Part shown: in pieces, positions 8,188 to 16,046 of the stretch | Layout: each line of letters starts with the position of its first letter | Numbering within the stretch: the first letter of the stretch is position 1 | The notes under the pieces: generated by a model | The model's database searches: none | What the model saw: the letters and a program-made list of their open reading frames with translations, nothing else | Told to the model about the DNA's origin: nothing | Assembly: GCF_001613345.1 (NCBI RefSeq) | Contig: NZ_BDCE01000073.1 | Span: 1-64,000 of the forward strand | Direction of reading: 5' to 3' | DNA: 64,000 nt | Origin: Nocardia uniformis NBRC 13702 | GTDB lineage: Bacteria > Actinomycetota > Actinomycetes > Mycobacteriales > Mycobacteriaceae | Program-made: the position numbers and the translations under genes

Positions 8188-9230
8188 CGACATCGACCAC
8201 GCCCGCCCGCGTCGAATTCGCGGGCTTGCGCAGGGTTTTCGGCGCCGCGGTCGCACTGGACGGGCTGGATCTGGCGATCGAGCCGGGCGAGCTGGTGGCG
8301 CTGCTTGGACCGTCCGGTTGCGGTAAGACGACCGCGCTGCGCTGTGTCGCGGGGTTCGAGCACCCCGATTCGGGTGCGGTGCTCATCGACGGCAAGGACA
8401 TCACCGGCGTTCCGGCCAACCGGCGGGACGCGGGCATGGTGTTCCAGTCCTACAGCCTGTTCCCCAACCTGACCGCGCGTGACAATGTGGCGTTCGGGCT
8501 GCGCATGCGCAAGGTGAAGGCGCGCGCACGGAACGCGTGGGTCGACGAATTGCTCGATCTCATCGGGTTGCCGCAGCTGGCCGACCGGTATCCGCATCAG
8601 ATGTCCGGTGGTCAGCAGCAGCGCATCGCGTTGGCGCGAGCCCTGGCACTGAACCCTCGGGTACTGCTGCTGGACGAACCGCTGTCCGCGCTCGACGCCA
8701 AGGTGCGTACGGCGCTGCGGGACGAGATCCGGCGACTCCAGCTCTCGCTCGGGATCACCAGTCTGTTCGTGACGCACGACCAGGAGGAAGCGTTGTCGAT
8801 GTCGGACCGGGTGGCGGTCATGAAGGACGGGCGGGTCGAACAGTGCGCGACGCCCGCCGAACTATACGACTCGCCCGCCACGGCCTTCGTGGCCGAGTTC
8901 GTCGGAACAATGAGCCGGATCCCGGGCCGCCTGGTGGGCGAGAAGGTCGAGGTGCTCGGACAGCGTCTACATGTGCGCGGTGGCGTGCCCGTCGAGTCAT
9001 CGGTGGATGTGCTGGTGCGGCCGGAGGAAGTGCTGGTGACCGCGGCGGGTGACGCGAAGGTCGTCTCGACCTCGTTCCTGGGTGCGGTGACGCGGGTCAA
9101 CCTGGCACTTCCCGATGGGACACTGGTCAAAGCCGATATCGCCACCCGAGACGCCGCCGACTTGGCACCGGGCGGTGCCGCGTCGGTGCGGTTGCGGGAT
9201 CACCCGGTGCTGGTGGCCGCGTGCGCATGA
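8184..9230 (+). CDS. ABC importer ATP-binding protein
   Basis: A 348-residue ATPase with Walker A (GPSGCGKTT), Q-loop (MVFQSYSLFPN), signature (MSGGQQQRIALARAL), Walker B (VLLLDEPLSALD) and H-loop (VTHDQEEAL), followed by a TOBE-type C-terminal region. The start at 8184 overlaps the permease stop; the longer upstream frame is inside the permease gene. It powers the importer encoded by the two preceding genes. Confidence 0.92.
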   Translation: MTTSTTPARVEFAGLRRVFGAAVALDGLDLAIEPGELVALLGPSGCGKTTALRCVAGFEHPDSGAVLIDGKDITGVPANRRDAGMVFQSYSLFPNLTARDNVAFGLRMRKVKARARNAWVDELLDLIGLPQLADRYPHQMSGGQQQRIALARALALNPRVLLLDEPLSALDAKVRTALRDEIRRLQLSLGITSLFVTHDQEEALSMSDRVAVMKDGRVEQCATPAELYDSPATAFVAEFVGTMSRIPGRLVGEKVEVLGQRLHVRGGVPVESSVDVLVRPEEVLVTAAGDAKVVSTSFLGAVTRVNLALPDGTLVKADIATRDAADLAPGGAASVRLRDHPVLVAACA

Positions 9231-9913
9231 GCCTGCAAGCCGTGCTGTTCGATATGGACGGCACGCTCGTCGATACCGAGATCCTCTGGTGGGACACAGT
9301 GGAACTCGTCTCCGCGGAGGCGGGATACCGACTCGTGCCGGGTGACGCCGTTCATGTCACCGGTGCGTCCGTGGCGGACACCGCCGAGTTTCTGTCGTCG
9401 AGGACATCGTCGTCGGGGGCGACGTCGCTGCTGGCCCGTCGCCTGGACGACGCATTCAGCGAGGCGGTCTCGTCCGGAGTCGTGCTACGCCCCGGGGCGT
9501 TGCGTCTACTCGATCTGCTGGCGTCCGCCGAGATCACCGTCGCATTGGTCAGCGCTTCACCGCGCCGGGTGGTCTCCCACGTCCTGCGCACCGTCGGCGC
9601 CGACCGGTTCGCGGTGACCGTCGCCGCCGAGGACTCGCCACGGAACAAACCGCATCCAGACCCGTACCTGACCGCGCTGGCCCGGTTGGGGCTGCGGCCC
9701 GAAGTCTGTGTGGCCGTAGAGGATTCGCCCACGGGCGTGGCCTCCGCCGAAGGGGCGGGCTGCCCGGTCCTGGCCGTCCCCTCCCTCCTGCCGATTCCTC
9801 CGGCCCAGGGACGTCTGATCCGATCCAGTCTCGAACAAATCGATGTGACCGTTCTCCGAGACATGGTCGGCGCGGCGAGCTGTCAGCATGTTCTTCGAGA
9901 GTGTGAGCTATGA
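9227..9913 (+). CDS. HAD superfamily phosphatase
   Basis: A subfamily IA HAD hydrolase of 228 residues. Motif I is FDMDGTLVDTE (nucleophile Asp 9, acid Asp 11), motif II the Ser of SASPRR, motif III the Lys of NKPHPDPY and motif IV VAVEDSPTGV, all intact; the cap is inserted after motif I. ATG at 9227 overlaps the ATPase stop, so it is probably co-made with the importer and may dephosphorylate or cleave what is imported. The last dozen residues look foreign: the DNA passes into a SnoaL-gene fragment from about 9889, and a related tail at 28449-28542 ends in a different way. Confidence 0.85.
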   Translation: MSLQAVLFDMDGTLVDTEILWWDTVELVSAEAGYRLVPGDAVHVTGASVADTAEFLSSRTSSSGATSLLARRLDDAFSEAVSSGVVLRPGALRLLDLLASAEITVALVSASPRRVVSHVLRTVGADRFAVTVAAEDSPRNKPHPDPYLTALARLGLRPEVCVAVEDSPTGVASAEGAGCPVLAVPSLLPIPPAQGRLIRSSLEQIDVTVLRDMVGAASCQHVLRECEL

Positions 9914-9960
9914 GATTCGCGATCCGACGTTCACCGTCGGCGATGATGTGACATTCGGGA
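9889..9960 (+). pseudogene. SnoaL-domain gene fragment
   Basis: About 70 bases match the middle of the SnoaL gene at 15112-15570 (parent bases near 15320-15390), reading FFESVSYEIRDPTF in a different frame from the HAD gene it overlaps. The similarity stops abruptly on both sides. It marks a deletion or recombination joint at the HAD 3' end. Confidence 0.6.
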
Positions 9961-10087
9961 CTGACGAATCGCGGACGACTCGAGAATCCGCGCTGAGTCT
10001 TTCGCCAGATATGTCGATCGAGCGTCTTCTCGTTCGACGCACCTGATGAGAGGGTCGAGAGACGACCCGGCACGAAGGAGCAGAGCG

Positions 10088-10510
10088 ATGAAATACATGC
10101 TGATCATGCGCGCGCCCGATGAAGCCGTCTGTGCGGCGAACGATGTCCCGGTGGAGCAGGTGCTCGAGGCCATGGGCAGGTACAACGAGGAGATGGTGAA
10201 GGCCGGGGTACTGCTGGCCGGGGAGGGGCTCAGCGACGCCTCGGAGGGTGTTGTCGTCGACTTCTCCAGTGAACCGCCGCTGGTCACCGATGGTCCGTAC
10301 GGGGAGACCAAGGAGCTGTTCGGCGGGTTCTGGATTCTCGAGGTCGCCTCCAAGGAGGAGGCGATCGAGTGGGCGAAACGGGCACCGTTCGGTGTGGGAT
10401 CGAAGCTCGAACTGCGGCGGGTCGCCGATGCCTCCGATTTCCCGCAGGACAATGAATGGGTGCAGAAGGAAGACGGGTGGCGCGAGGAAATAGCGAACCG
10501 GCACGGATGA
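10088..10510 (+). CDS. YCII-related (DGPF) protein
   Basis: A 140-residue YCII/DGPF domain protein: MKYMLIMRAPDEA at the start and the hallmark VTDGPYGETKELFGGFWIL. ATG at 10088 has GAAGGAG upstream. It overlaps the sigma factor gene by the ATGA at its end. This pairing with a DUF6596-type ECF sigma factor is common in actinobacteria; the small protein may be a partner or target of the sigma factor, which is not proved. Confidence 0.88.
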   Translation: MKYMLIMRAPDEAVCAANDVPVEQVLEAMGRYNEEMVKAGVLLAGEGLSDASEGVVVDFSSEPPLVTDGPYGETKELFGGFWILEVASKEEAIEWAKRAPFGVGSKLELRRVADASDFPQDNEWVQKEDGWREEIANRHG

Positions 10511-11802
10511 CCACCGATCCGGGGCGGCGCCGCACGGACTCGGTGGAGTCCGCGCGGCGCTCGGTCGCGGCGGTGTGGCGCATCGAATCGGCTCGTATCG
10601 TCGCCACCCTGACCCGGATGGTCGGCGATTTCGGACTCGCCGAGGACCTTGCGCAGGAGGCACTCGCCGACGCGCTCGTACAGTGGCCGGAATCCGGAAT
10701 TCCCGCGAATCCGGGTGCGTGGTTGACCGCCGTCGCCAAGCGCAAGGCCATTGACGGGTGGCGACGACGGGAACGCTACGACGAACGCCTGGCCGCGCTG
10801 GCTCGCGAACTCTCGGCCGATGTCGCGGACGCGATCGGCGCCGGGGCCGAATTGCCCTGGGACCCCGATGGAATCGACGACGACGTTTTGCGTCTGGTCT
10901 TCATTGCCTGCCACCCGGTCCTGTCCCGCGAAGCTCAGGTCGCGCTGACGCTGCGGGTCATCGGCGGCCTGTCGACCGAGGAAATCGCGCGCGCCTGCCT
11001 GGTTCCGACCGCGACGGTGCAGCAGCGCATCGTCCGCGCTAAGAAGACCCTCGCCGCAGCGAAGGTGCCCTTCGTGGTGCCGGAGCGGCCCGAGTTCGAA
11101 CAGCGCCTCACGGCCGTCTTCGGGGTGCTGTACCTGATGTTCAACGAAGGCCATGCCGCCACCGCCGGCGAGGACTGGATGCGCCCGGAACTGAGCCGAG
11201 AATCCCTGCGGCTGAGTCGAATACTCGCTGAGCTAGTCCCCGCCGAGCCCGAAGCTCACGGCCTGGTCGCGCTCATGGAACTCACCGCCGCTCGCTTCCC
11301 GGCCCGCCTCGACGCTGCCGGCGAACCGGTACTGCTGGCTGATCAGGACCGTCGCCGCTGGGACACCGCAGCCATTGTTCGCGGCCGCACCGCACTGGCC
11401 CGTGGCGACGGGATCGGTAGCGGACGCGGTGCGTACGCCCTACAGGCGGCGATTGCCGAATGCCACGCTGTCGCACCCACTGTCGACGCGACCAACTGGT
11501 GCCACATAGTGATCCTCTACGAGGCTCTCGGTCGCCTCGCCCCATCGCCGGTGGTGGATCTCAACCGCGCGGTAGCTGTGGCGATGGCCTCGGGCCCGGA
11601 AGCCGGATTGCGCATCGTCGACTCCCTCGTCGCCGACGGCCGCCTCGCGAAATATCATCTCCTGCACGCGACTCGCGGTGAACTACTCGCCCGTCTCGGC
11701 CGATATGAGGAAGCTCGCGCGGAATTCACCGTGGCCTCGCGGCTCACCGGCAATCAACAGGAACGAACGGTGCTGCTGCAGAAGGCGTCAGCGCTGGGCT
11801 GA
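10507..11802 (+). CDS. ECF sigma factor with DUF6596 C-terminal domain
   Basis: A 431-residue sigma factor. Region 2 (about 20-85) contains MVGDFGLAEDLAQEALADAL; region 4 has LTLRVIGGLSTEEIARACLV; the long C-terminal part (from RLTAVFGVLYLMFNEG) is the DUF6596 and TPR-like extension typical of this ECF group, thought to stand in for an anti-sigma factor. It is translationally coupled to the YCII gene. A second pair of the same kind lies at 29369-30925. Confidence 0.9.
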   Translation: MTTDPGRRRTDSVESARRSVAAVWRIESARIVATLTRMVGDFGLAEDLAQEALADALVQWPESGIPANPGAWLTAVAKRKAIDGWRRRERYDERLAALARELSADVADAIGAGAELPWDPDGIDDDVLRLVFIACHPVLSREAQVALTLRVIGGLSTEEIARACLVPTATVQQRIVRAKKTLAAAKVPFVVPERPEFEQRLTAVFGVLYLMFNEGHAATAGEDWMRPELSRESLRLSRILAELVPAEPEAHGLVALMELTAARFPARLDAAGEPVLLADQDRRRWDTAAIVRGRTALARGDGIGSGRGAYALQAAIAECHAVAPTVDATNWCHIVILYEALGRLAPSPVVDLNRAVAVAMASGPEAGLRIVDSLVADGRLAKYHLLHATRGELLARLGRYEEARAEFTVASRLTGNQQERTVLLQKASALG

Positions 11803-11835
11803 GCCGATCCCCATTATCGCGCTTCGTTCCGGCGG

Positions 11836-12147
11836 TCAGAGGTCGAATCGCGCTCGGAGCGCGACCTTCAAGCGTCCCAGTTGGGCGGTTGTGAGATGTC
11901 CGGCTGGTTCTTTGAGCCAGCCTTTGTCGAACGGGGAGATGTCGTAGACGGCGACGGAGAGCCCGCCATCGATGGGGACGGTCAGCAGCTTCATCGCCTC
12001 GGGCACCTCCCGTTCGGGGCGGACCCGTGCGGCGAGGAGCCGACGGCGTCCGAGCATCGCGGGCTGTGCCTCGAGGATGACGACGGTCGCTTCTTCCGCC
12101 CCGATCGGGCTGACAGCCTTCCAGAGTTGACCCTGCGTGATGGTCAC
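11836..12147 (-). CDS. probable type II toxin, MazF/PemK-like
   Basis: A 103-residue protein starting with GTG at 12147, which overlaps the antitoxin stop (GTGA). The strand-rich beginning (GQLWKAVSPI, ATVVILEAQPAML) and the C-terminal end (HLTTAQLGRLKVALRARF) fit the MazF/CcdB barrel family, although identity is low and the RNA-cleavage residues cannot be pointed out. The call rests partly on the coupled ribbon-helix-helix gene upstream. Confidence 0.6.
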   Translation of the reverse strand: MTITQGQLWKAVSPIGAEEATVVILEAQPAMLGRRRLLAARVRPEREVPEAMKLLTVPIDGGLSVAVYDISPFDKGWLKEPAGHLTTAQLGRLKVALRARFDL

Positions 12148-12344
12148 TCGCCGAACTCCTGCGGGAACAGGTCGGCCAGCTCGGGCTGGGAGTTGCGGGC
12201 ATCGAATTCGGCGAGTTTGCGGAGGTCTTCTTCGAGCAGGCTGTTTCGGACCGCGCGCTGGATGTATTCGGATACGTTGCCGGCGGCGGAATCTCGCATG
12301 GCCTCAGCCAGTTCGTCCGGCATCGTGATGGTTAATTTCGCCAT
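12144..12344 (-). CDS. ribbon-helix-helix antitoxin
   Basis: A 66-residue protein beginning MAKLTITMPDELAEAMRDSA, a MetJ/Arc-type DNA-binding strand and helix, with an acidic, less ordered C-terminal tail (EEDLRKLAEFDARNSQPELA) suited to wrapping a toxin. ATG at 12344 gives the canonical N-terminus; an extended start seven codons earlier is possible. It is the first gene of the toxin-antitoxin pair, with an inverted repeat directly upstream. Confidence 0.75.
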   Translation of the reverse strand: MAKLTITMPDELAEAMRDSAAGNVSEYIQRAVRNSLLEEDLRKLAEFDARNSQPELADLFPQEFGE

Positions 12345-12352
12345 CCGGCAAC

Positions 12353-12373
12353 GATACATCAACACGCTGTATC
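12353..12373. promoter_or_regulatory. inverted repeat, probable antitoxin operator
   Basis: GATACA and TGTATC flank a nine-base centre, beginning nine bases upstream of the antitoxin ATG. The site would allow autorepression by the ribbon-helix-helix protein. Confidence 0.5.
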
Positions 12374-12385
12374 AAAGTATGGCGT

Positions 12386-13144
12386 TCAGTGCAGATTGCG
12401 GTCGAACAGGGCCAGTAGTTCGCGGTAGTGCCGTTCGGCGGCCGCGGGGTCGTAGGCGGAAGTGTCGGCCTGCGTGTAGCCGTGTTGGGCTCCCTCGTAG
12501 ACCTCGGTGCGGTGGCGGACGCCGGCGGCGGCGAGTGCTTTGTCGAACTGGTCGATGTGTTCCGGCGTCATGTGGTGATCCTCGCCGGCGTGGGCGAAGT
12601 ACAGCTCCGCCGTGATCTCTCCGACGGCCAGGTGCGGGCTGTCCGGGGTGTCGGTGACCAGCGGCCCGCCGTGGAATCCGGCCACCGCCGCAACCTGCTC
12701 GGGGAATATGGCAGCGACCAGCACCGCTAACCGCGCACCCATGCAGTAGCCGGTGACGCCGACCTTCTCCCCGGAAACCAGTGGCGATGCCGCCAGCCAC
12801 TCGAGGTAGGCACCGGCATCGGAACGCAGCAGCTCCGGTGTGAGCGCGCGGATCATCGGGAAGACCTGCCCGAAGATCTCCGGCCGCTCCTCGGGGTCTA
12901 TGAAGTCCGGCAGCTCGATTACCGGCGCGCGCCCGTGCCGGTAATAGGCGTTCGGAAGTAGGACGGTGTAGCCGTGGGCGGCAATACGATCGGCCAGCGA
13001 CCGCAGGCTGGGACGCAGTCCGAAACCATCCTGAATCACCAGCACTCCCGGATGAGCGGCGCCATCGTCGGGGTAGGCGACATACGCGTCAGCGACACCG
13101 TCGGGTGTCTGCACATCGACCGATATACCGTGCGTTGTGGTCAT
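12386..13144 (-). CDS. dienelactone hydrolase family protein
   Basis: A 252-residue DLH-type alpha/beta hydrolase. The nucleophile is Cys in GYCMGAR, as in true dienelactone hydrolases; the acid lies in AGEDHHM and the His in GAQHGY. ATG at 13144 has GAAGGA upstream. The family cleaves cyclic ester lactones in chloroaromatic breakdown but many members act on other small esters, so the substrate is open. The ECF41-type sigma gene lies upstream on the same strand, separated by strong hairpins. Confidence 0.88.
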   Translation of the reverse strand: MTTTHGISVDVQTPDGVADAYVAYPDDGAAHPGVLVIQDGFGLRPSLRSLADRIAAHGYTVLLPNAYYRHGRAPVIELPDFIDPEERPEIFGQVFPMIRALTPELLRSDAGAYLEWLAASPLVSGEKVGVTGYCMGARLAVLVAAIFPEQVAAVAGFHGGPLVTDTPDSPHLAVGEITAELYFAHAGEDHHMTPEHIDQFDKALAAAGVRHRTEVYEGAQHGYTQADTSAYDPAAAERHYRELLALFDRNLH

Positions 13145-13232
13145 TGTTGAATCCTTCTGTCGTGGTTGATGTCCTGTGATCAACACGAAGAAGGCGGAGC
13201 CCGCGCAATACAGCATGACGCTCGATGGAAAA

Positions 13233-13275
13233 GCGGGCCGACACCGGCCCGCCCGGTGCTCAGCAGAGCACCGGG
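13233..13275 (-). terminator. tandem GC-rich hairpins after sigma gene
   Basis: Two stems stand back to back: GCGGGCCG/CGGCCCGC (13233-13252, four-base loop) and CCCGGTGCTC/GAGCACCGGG (13252-13275, loop AGCA). They lie between the sigma gene stop (13467) and the hydrolase start (13144), so they should end the sigma transcript. Confidence 0.65.
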
Positions 13276-13466
13276 TAACCAATCCGTGTGTGGCGCAGTG
13301 CCGTCCCGGTAGTCATCGATTCACACCGTAGTCCACCGGACTGGACCGGTGTCAACTCTCGGGTTGCGCCGTCTCCGGTGCTCAGGTGTTGCGCTCGGCG
13401 ATGATGACCAGTCCCGGTCCGCGTCGGCAGCTGGCTGACGCCCGGCGACCTGACGCCTCGCGCGAA

Positions 13467-14360
13467 TCATCCACGCATCGTCCAGGCTCGGAGTTTCTCC
13501 GGGTTCCGGATCGCCCAGATGCGGGTGATCCGGCCGTCTGCGATGTCGAAGGCGTAAACCGAGACGATGATGCCTTCGAGCTGTGCTACCAGGCCGGGCT
13601 GGCCGTTCACCGTGCGCTCCAGCAGGGTTACCGCGGGACCGTGGGTGGCGATTTCCATCCAGGCGTGGGCGATCTGCTCGCCGCCGTTGATCGGGTCGAG
13701 GAAGGCCAGTGCCAGGCCGCCCCCGTCGGCCGTCGCGATCGCCTGCGGGTCGAGCAGACCGATCAGCGCCTCGATATCCTTTGTCTCCCACGCACGTTTG
13801 AAATCGCGGACCACTTCGGCGCGCTCGGTACTCGACGGGCCCCGTGAGGTATCGATGCGGCGGCGAGCGCTGGAGGCGAGCTGTCGGCAGGCTGCGGGAG
13901 TTCGCCCGACGACGTCGGCGACCTCGGCGAAGGAGTAGCGGAAGACGTCGTGCAGGATGAACGCCACCCGCTCGGCCGGTGTCATGGAATCCAGGACGAC
14001 GAGGAAGGCCATGCTGATCGACTCGTCGAGGGTGACCCGGTCGGCGGGATCGGCGGAGGCGGGACCCTCGACCCATTCGGACCGTCCGGGAACCGGCTCC
14101 GGAATCCATTCGCCCACATAGCGTTCGCGCCTGGCGCGCGCCGAGTCGAGTAGATCGAGGCAGATCCGGCTGGCGACCGTCGTCAACCACGCGCCCGGCA
14201 CCGCCACCTCCCGCCGCTGCCGCTCGGACAACGAGTACCAGCGCGCGTACGCCTCCTGCACCACATCCTCGGCCTCGCCCAGCGAGCCGAGCATCCGGTA
14301 GGCGAGATTGATCAGCTGACGGCGTTCATCGATCACCTCGGACAGGCGCGGGTCGGTCAT
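13467..14360 (-). CDS. sigJ: ECF41-type sigma factor (SigJ-like) with SnoaL domain
   Basis: A 297-residue sigma factor. Region 2 includes YRMLGSLGEAEDVVQEAYARW, region 4 FRYSFAEVADVVGRTPAACRQ, and the C-terminal 110 residues form a SnoaL/NTF2-like domain. Two marks of ECF41 are present: a WIPEPVPG linker and a DGGG motif in the C-terminal domain, which is known to modulate activity without a separate anti-sigma factor. ATG at 14360 has AAGGAG upstream. A promoter of ECF41 form lies 37 bases upstream, so it probably activates itself, together with the divergent reductase operon. Confidence 0.9.
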   Translation of the reverse strand: MTDPRLSEVIDERRQLINLAYRMLGSLGEAEDVVQEAYARWYSLSERQRREVAVPGAWLTTVASRICLDLLDSARARRERYVGEWIPEPVPGRSEWVEGPASADPADRVTLDESISMAFLVVLDSMTPAERVAFILHDVFRYSFAEVADVVGRTPAACRQLASSARRRIDTSRGPSSTERAEVVRDFKRAWETKDIEALIGLLDPQAIATADGGGLALAFLDPINGGEQIAHAWMEIATHGPAVTLLERTVNGQPGLVAQLEGIIVSVYAFDIADGRITRIWAIRNPEKLRAWTMRG

Positions 14361-14397
14361 GCTCGGCTCCTTCGTTGCGTGCGTCCTCACCGATATC

Positions 14398-14424
14398 GAC
14401 GAAGCAGCGCCCCGAAATGTGAGC
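14398..14424 (-). promoter_or_regulatory. ECF41-type promoter of the sigma gene
   Basis: On the minus strand GCTCACA is followed by exactly 16 bases and CGTC. The published ECF41 consensus is TGTCACA, 16 bases, CGTC; five of seven bases match in the -35 and all four in the -10. It ends 37 bases before the sigma ATG. Confidence 0.65.
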
Positions 14425-14449
14425 GCCGCGAAGCGTCTCAATGAGGCGT

Positions 14450-14476
14450 CCTGACATTCCGGACGGCTGCGTCGTC
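14450..14476 (+). promoter_or_regulatory. ECF41-type promoter of the reductase operon
   Basis: CCTGACA, 16 bases, CGTC. It faces away from the sigma gene and ends 40 bases before the reductase ATG. The spacer also shares CGG and GCTGC with the sigma-gene promoter at the same offsets, which strengthens both. Confidence 0.6.
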
Positions 14477-14516
14477 GGAAGGTCAAGACAGTTTCAGCCA
14501 ACCAGGAGTTCCGGAA

Positions 14517-15101
14517 ATGATCAGAATCGGCATCATCCTCGGCAGTACCCGGCCCAACCGTAACGGCCCGCAGGTCGCCCAGTGGGTTCTGGACTCGGCA
14601 TCGCGGCGCGACGCCGCCGAGTTCGAACTGATCGATCTGCGCGACCACCCGCTACCACATCTGGACGAACCCGTCCCACCGATGCACGGCCCGTCGGTGC
14701 ATGCGCACACCCGCGCCTGGGCCGCGCGGATTGCCCCGTTCGACGGGTTCGTGGTGGTGACTCCGGAGTACAACGGCGGCATGCCCGGGGTGCTGAAGAA
14801 CGCCATCGACCATCTGTGCGCGGAATGGACCAATAAGGCGGTCGGATTCGTCTCCTACGGCGTGAGCGGCGGCACCCGCGCGGTGGTGCAACTGCGGATG
14901 GTGTGCAGCACGCTGGGTATGGCCGATGTGAGCCGCCCGGTGGAGATCTCGTTGCTCACCGATTTCGAGAACCACACCACCTTCACCCCGGGCGACCACC
15001 ACGCCACCGCGCTGAACACCTTGCTGGATCAGGTCGTCTCCTGGAGCGCCGCGCTCGCGCCGCTGCGAGCCGCCGCCGAAACCACTCTCATCAGTTCCTG
15101 A
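14517..15101 (+). CDS. NADPH-dependent FMN reductase
   Basis: A 194-residue flavodoxin-fold reductase. The FMN phosphate loop is GSTRPNRNGPQVAQW and the second flavin-contact motif is TPEYNGGMPGVLKNAIDHL. The ATG at 14517 is preceded by AGGAG. It heads an operon with the SnoaL gene ten bases on. Its promoter fits control by the divergent sigma factor. Family members reduce FMN or quinones with NADPH, often in oxidative stress. Confidence 0.9.
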   Translation: MIRIGIILGSTRPNRNGPQVAQWVLDSASRRDAAEFELIDLRDHPLPHLDEPVPPMHGPSVHAHTRAWAARIAPFDGFVVVTPEYNGGMPGVLKNAIDHLCAEWTNKAVGFVSYGVSGGTRAVVQLRMVCSTLGMADVSRPVEISLLTDFENHTTFTPGDHHATALNTLLDQVVSWSAALAPLRAAAETTLISS

Positions 15102-15111
15102 GGAGCCAATC

Positions 15112-15570
15112 ATGAGCACATCCAATGACTTTCAGTCACGCGCTGAGGTAGCCGAGGTCGAGATTCGCCGGCAAATCGACAGGGTGGTCGAGGGACTGCG
15201 GGCCAAGGACCTCGATGCACTGAAACGCCTGTACGCGACCGACGTCGTGTCCTTCGATGTCGAGCCGCCGCTCCAGCACGTCGGGATAGGGGCCAAACTC
15301 GAGAACTGGGCGAGAGTGTTCCTGTTCTTCGACAGTGTGGACTACGAGTTTCGCGATCTGACATTCACCGTAGGCGGTGATGTGGCATTCGGGCACGCCT
15401 TCGGTCGTCTCAGCGGCACGCTGAACAACGGGACCGCGACGAGCGGGATGTGGGTCCGAGTCACGTACGGCATGCGAAGGATCAACGACACCTGGTTGAT
15501 CACGCATGATCAGGTGTCGGTGCCGCTCGACATCGCGAGCGGCAAAGGCATGGTCGACCTCGAACCCTGA
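15112..15570 (+). CDS. SnoaL-like (NTF2 fold) protein
   Basis: A 152-residue single-domain protein of the nuclear-transport-factor-2 fold: helix RQIDRVVEGLRAKDLDAL, strand LYATDVVSFDVEPP, and later VWVRVTYGMRRINDTWLI-type strands. TGAGGAG precedes the ATG. It is co-transcribed with the FMN reductase. Enzyme or binding role cannot be told. A 70-base piece of a close relative is found at the end of the HAD gene (9889-9960). Confidence 0.85.
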   Translation: MSTSNDFQSRAEVAEVEIRRQIDRVVEGLRAKDLDALKRLYATDVVSFDVEPPLQHVGIGAKLENWARVFLFFDSVDYEFRDLTFTVGGDVAFGHAFGRLSGTLNNGTATSGMWVRVTYGMRRINDTWLITHDQVSVPLDIASGKGMVDLEP

Positions 15571-15599
15571 CGGTTCTCGGGACCGGTCGCTGTGCGGTC

Positions 15600-15622
15600 T
15601 CTCGAACGGGTCCTGTTCGAGA
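15600..15622 (+). terminator. hairpin after SnoaL gene
   Basis: TCTCGAAC and GTTCGAGA pair perfectly around a seven-base loop, 30 bases after the SnoaL stop. No T-run follows. Confidence 0.55.
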
Positions 15623-15715
15623 AGTCGGTGAGGGCGGCCTCCTCCCTGGCGCTTGCCGCGACTCTGCATGTCGCCCATGAGCTCGCCAGCCGATGAGGTT
15701 GGTCGGCGGGCCGTA

Positions 15716-16040
15716 CCTCCGATGTCGCGAACGGATCAGCAGTGTTCGTGCTGTACGGACTTCGGGAATACCGACCACTCGCGCGGCGAGCAGGACTACT
15801 GCGGTGCCGACGGCCGCGCCCGCGGTCAGCGTGACGATCTGCGCGATGCTGGGTGTGCCGATCGTGGTGCGGGCGAGCGCGATTGCGCCCGTTCCGGCGG
15901 CTCCGGCGAGGGGGGTTGCCCACACGACGCGGTGGACAGTGATGGCGACAGCGGAGCAGCCGAGGAGCCCGTACCGCCCCCGAAGCAGAATGTGACCGGC
16001 CACCGCACCGCAACGTAGGCGAGCAAGCTCGCGACGCCCG
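15716..16040 (-). pseudogene. MurJ-like C-terminal remnant
   Basis: On the minus strand about 95 codons read like the last membrane segments of a MurJ/MviN lipid II flippase (GHILLRGRYGLLG, then AGAAGTGAIALART, then GTAVVLLAARVVGIPEV). A further piece (YGPGVASLLAY) lies just upstream in another frame, so the fragment carries a frameshift. There is no N-terminal part and no start. It overlaps the 5' end of the DUF1963 gene on the other strand. Confidence 0.45.
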
Positions 16041-16046
16041 GCCCGT

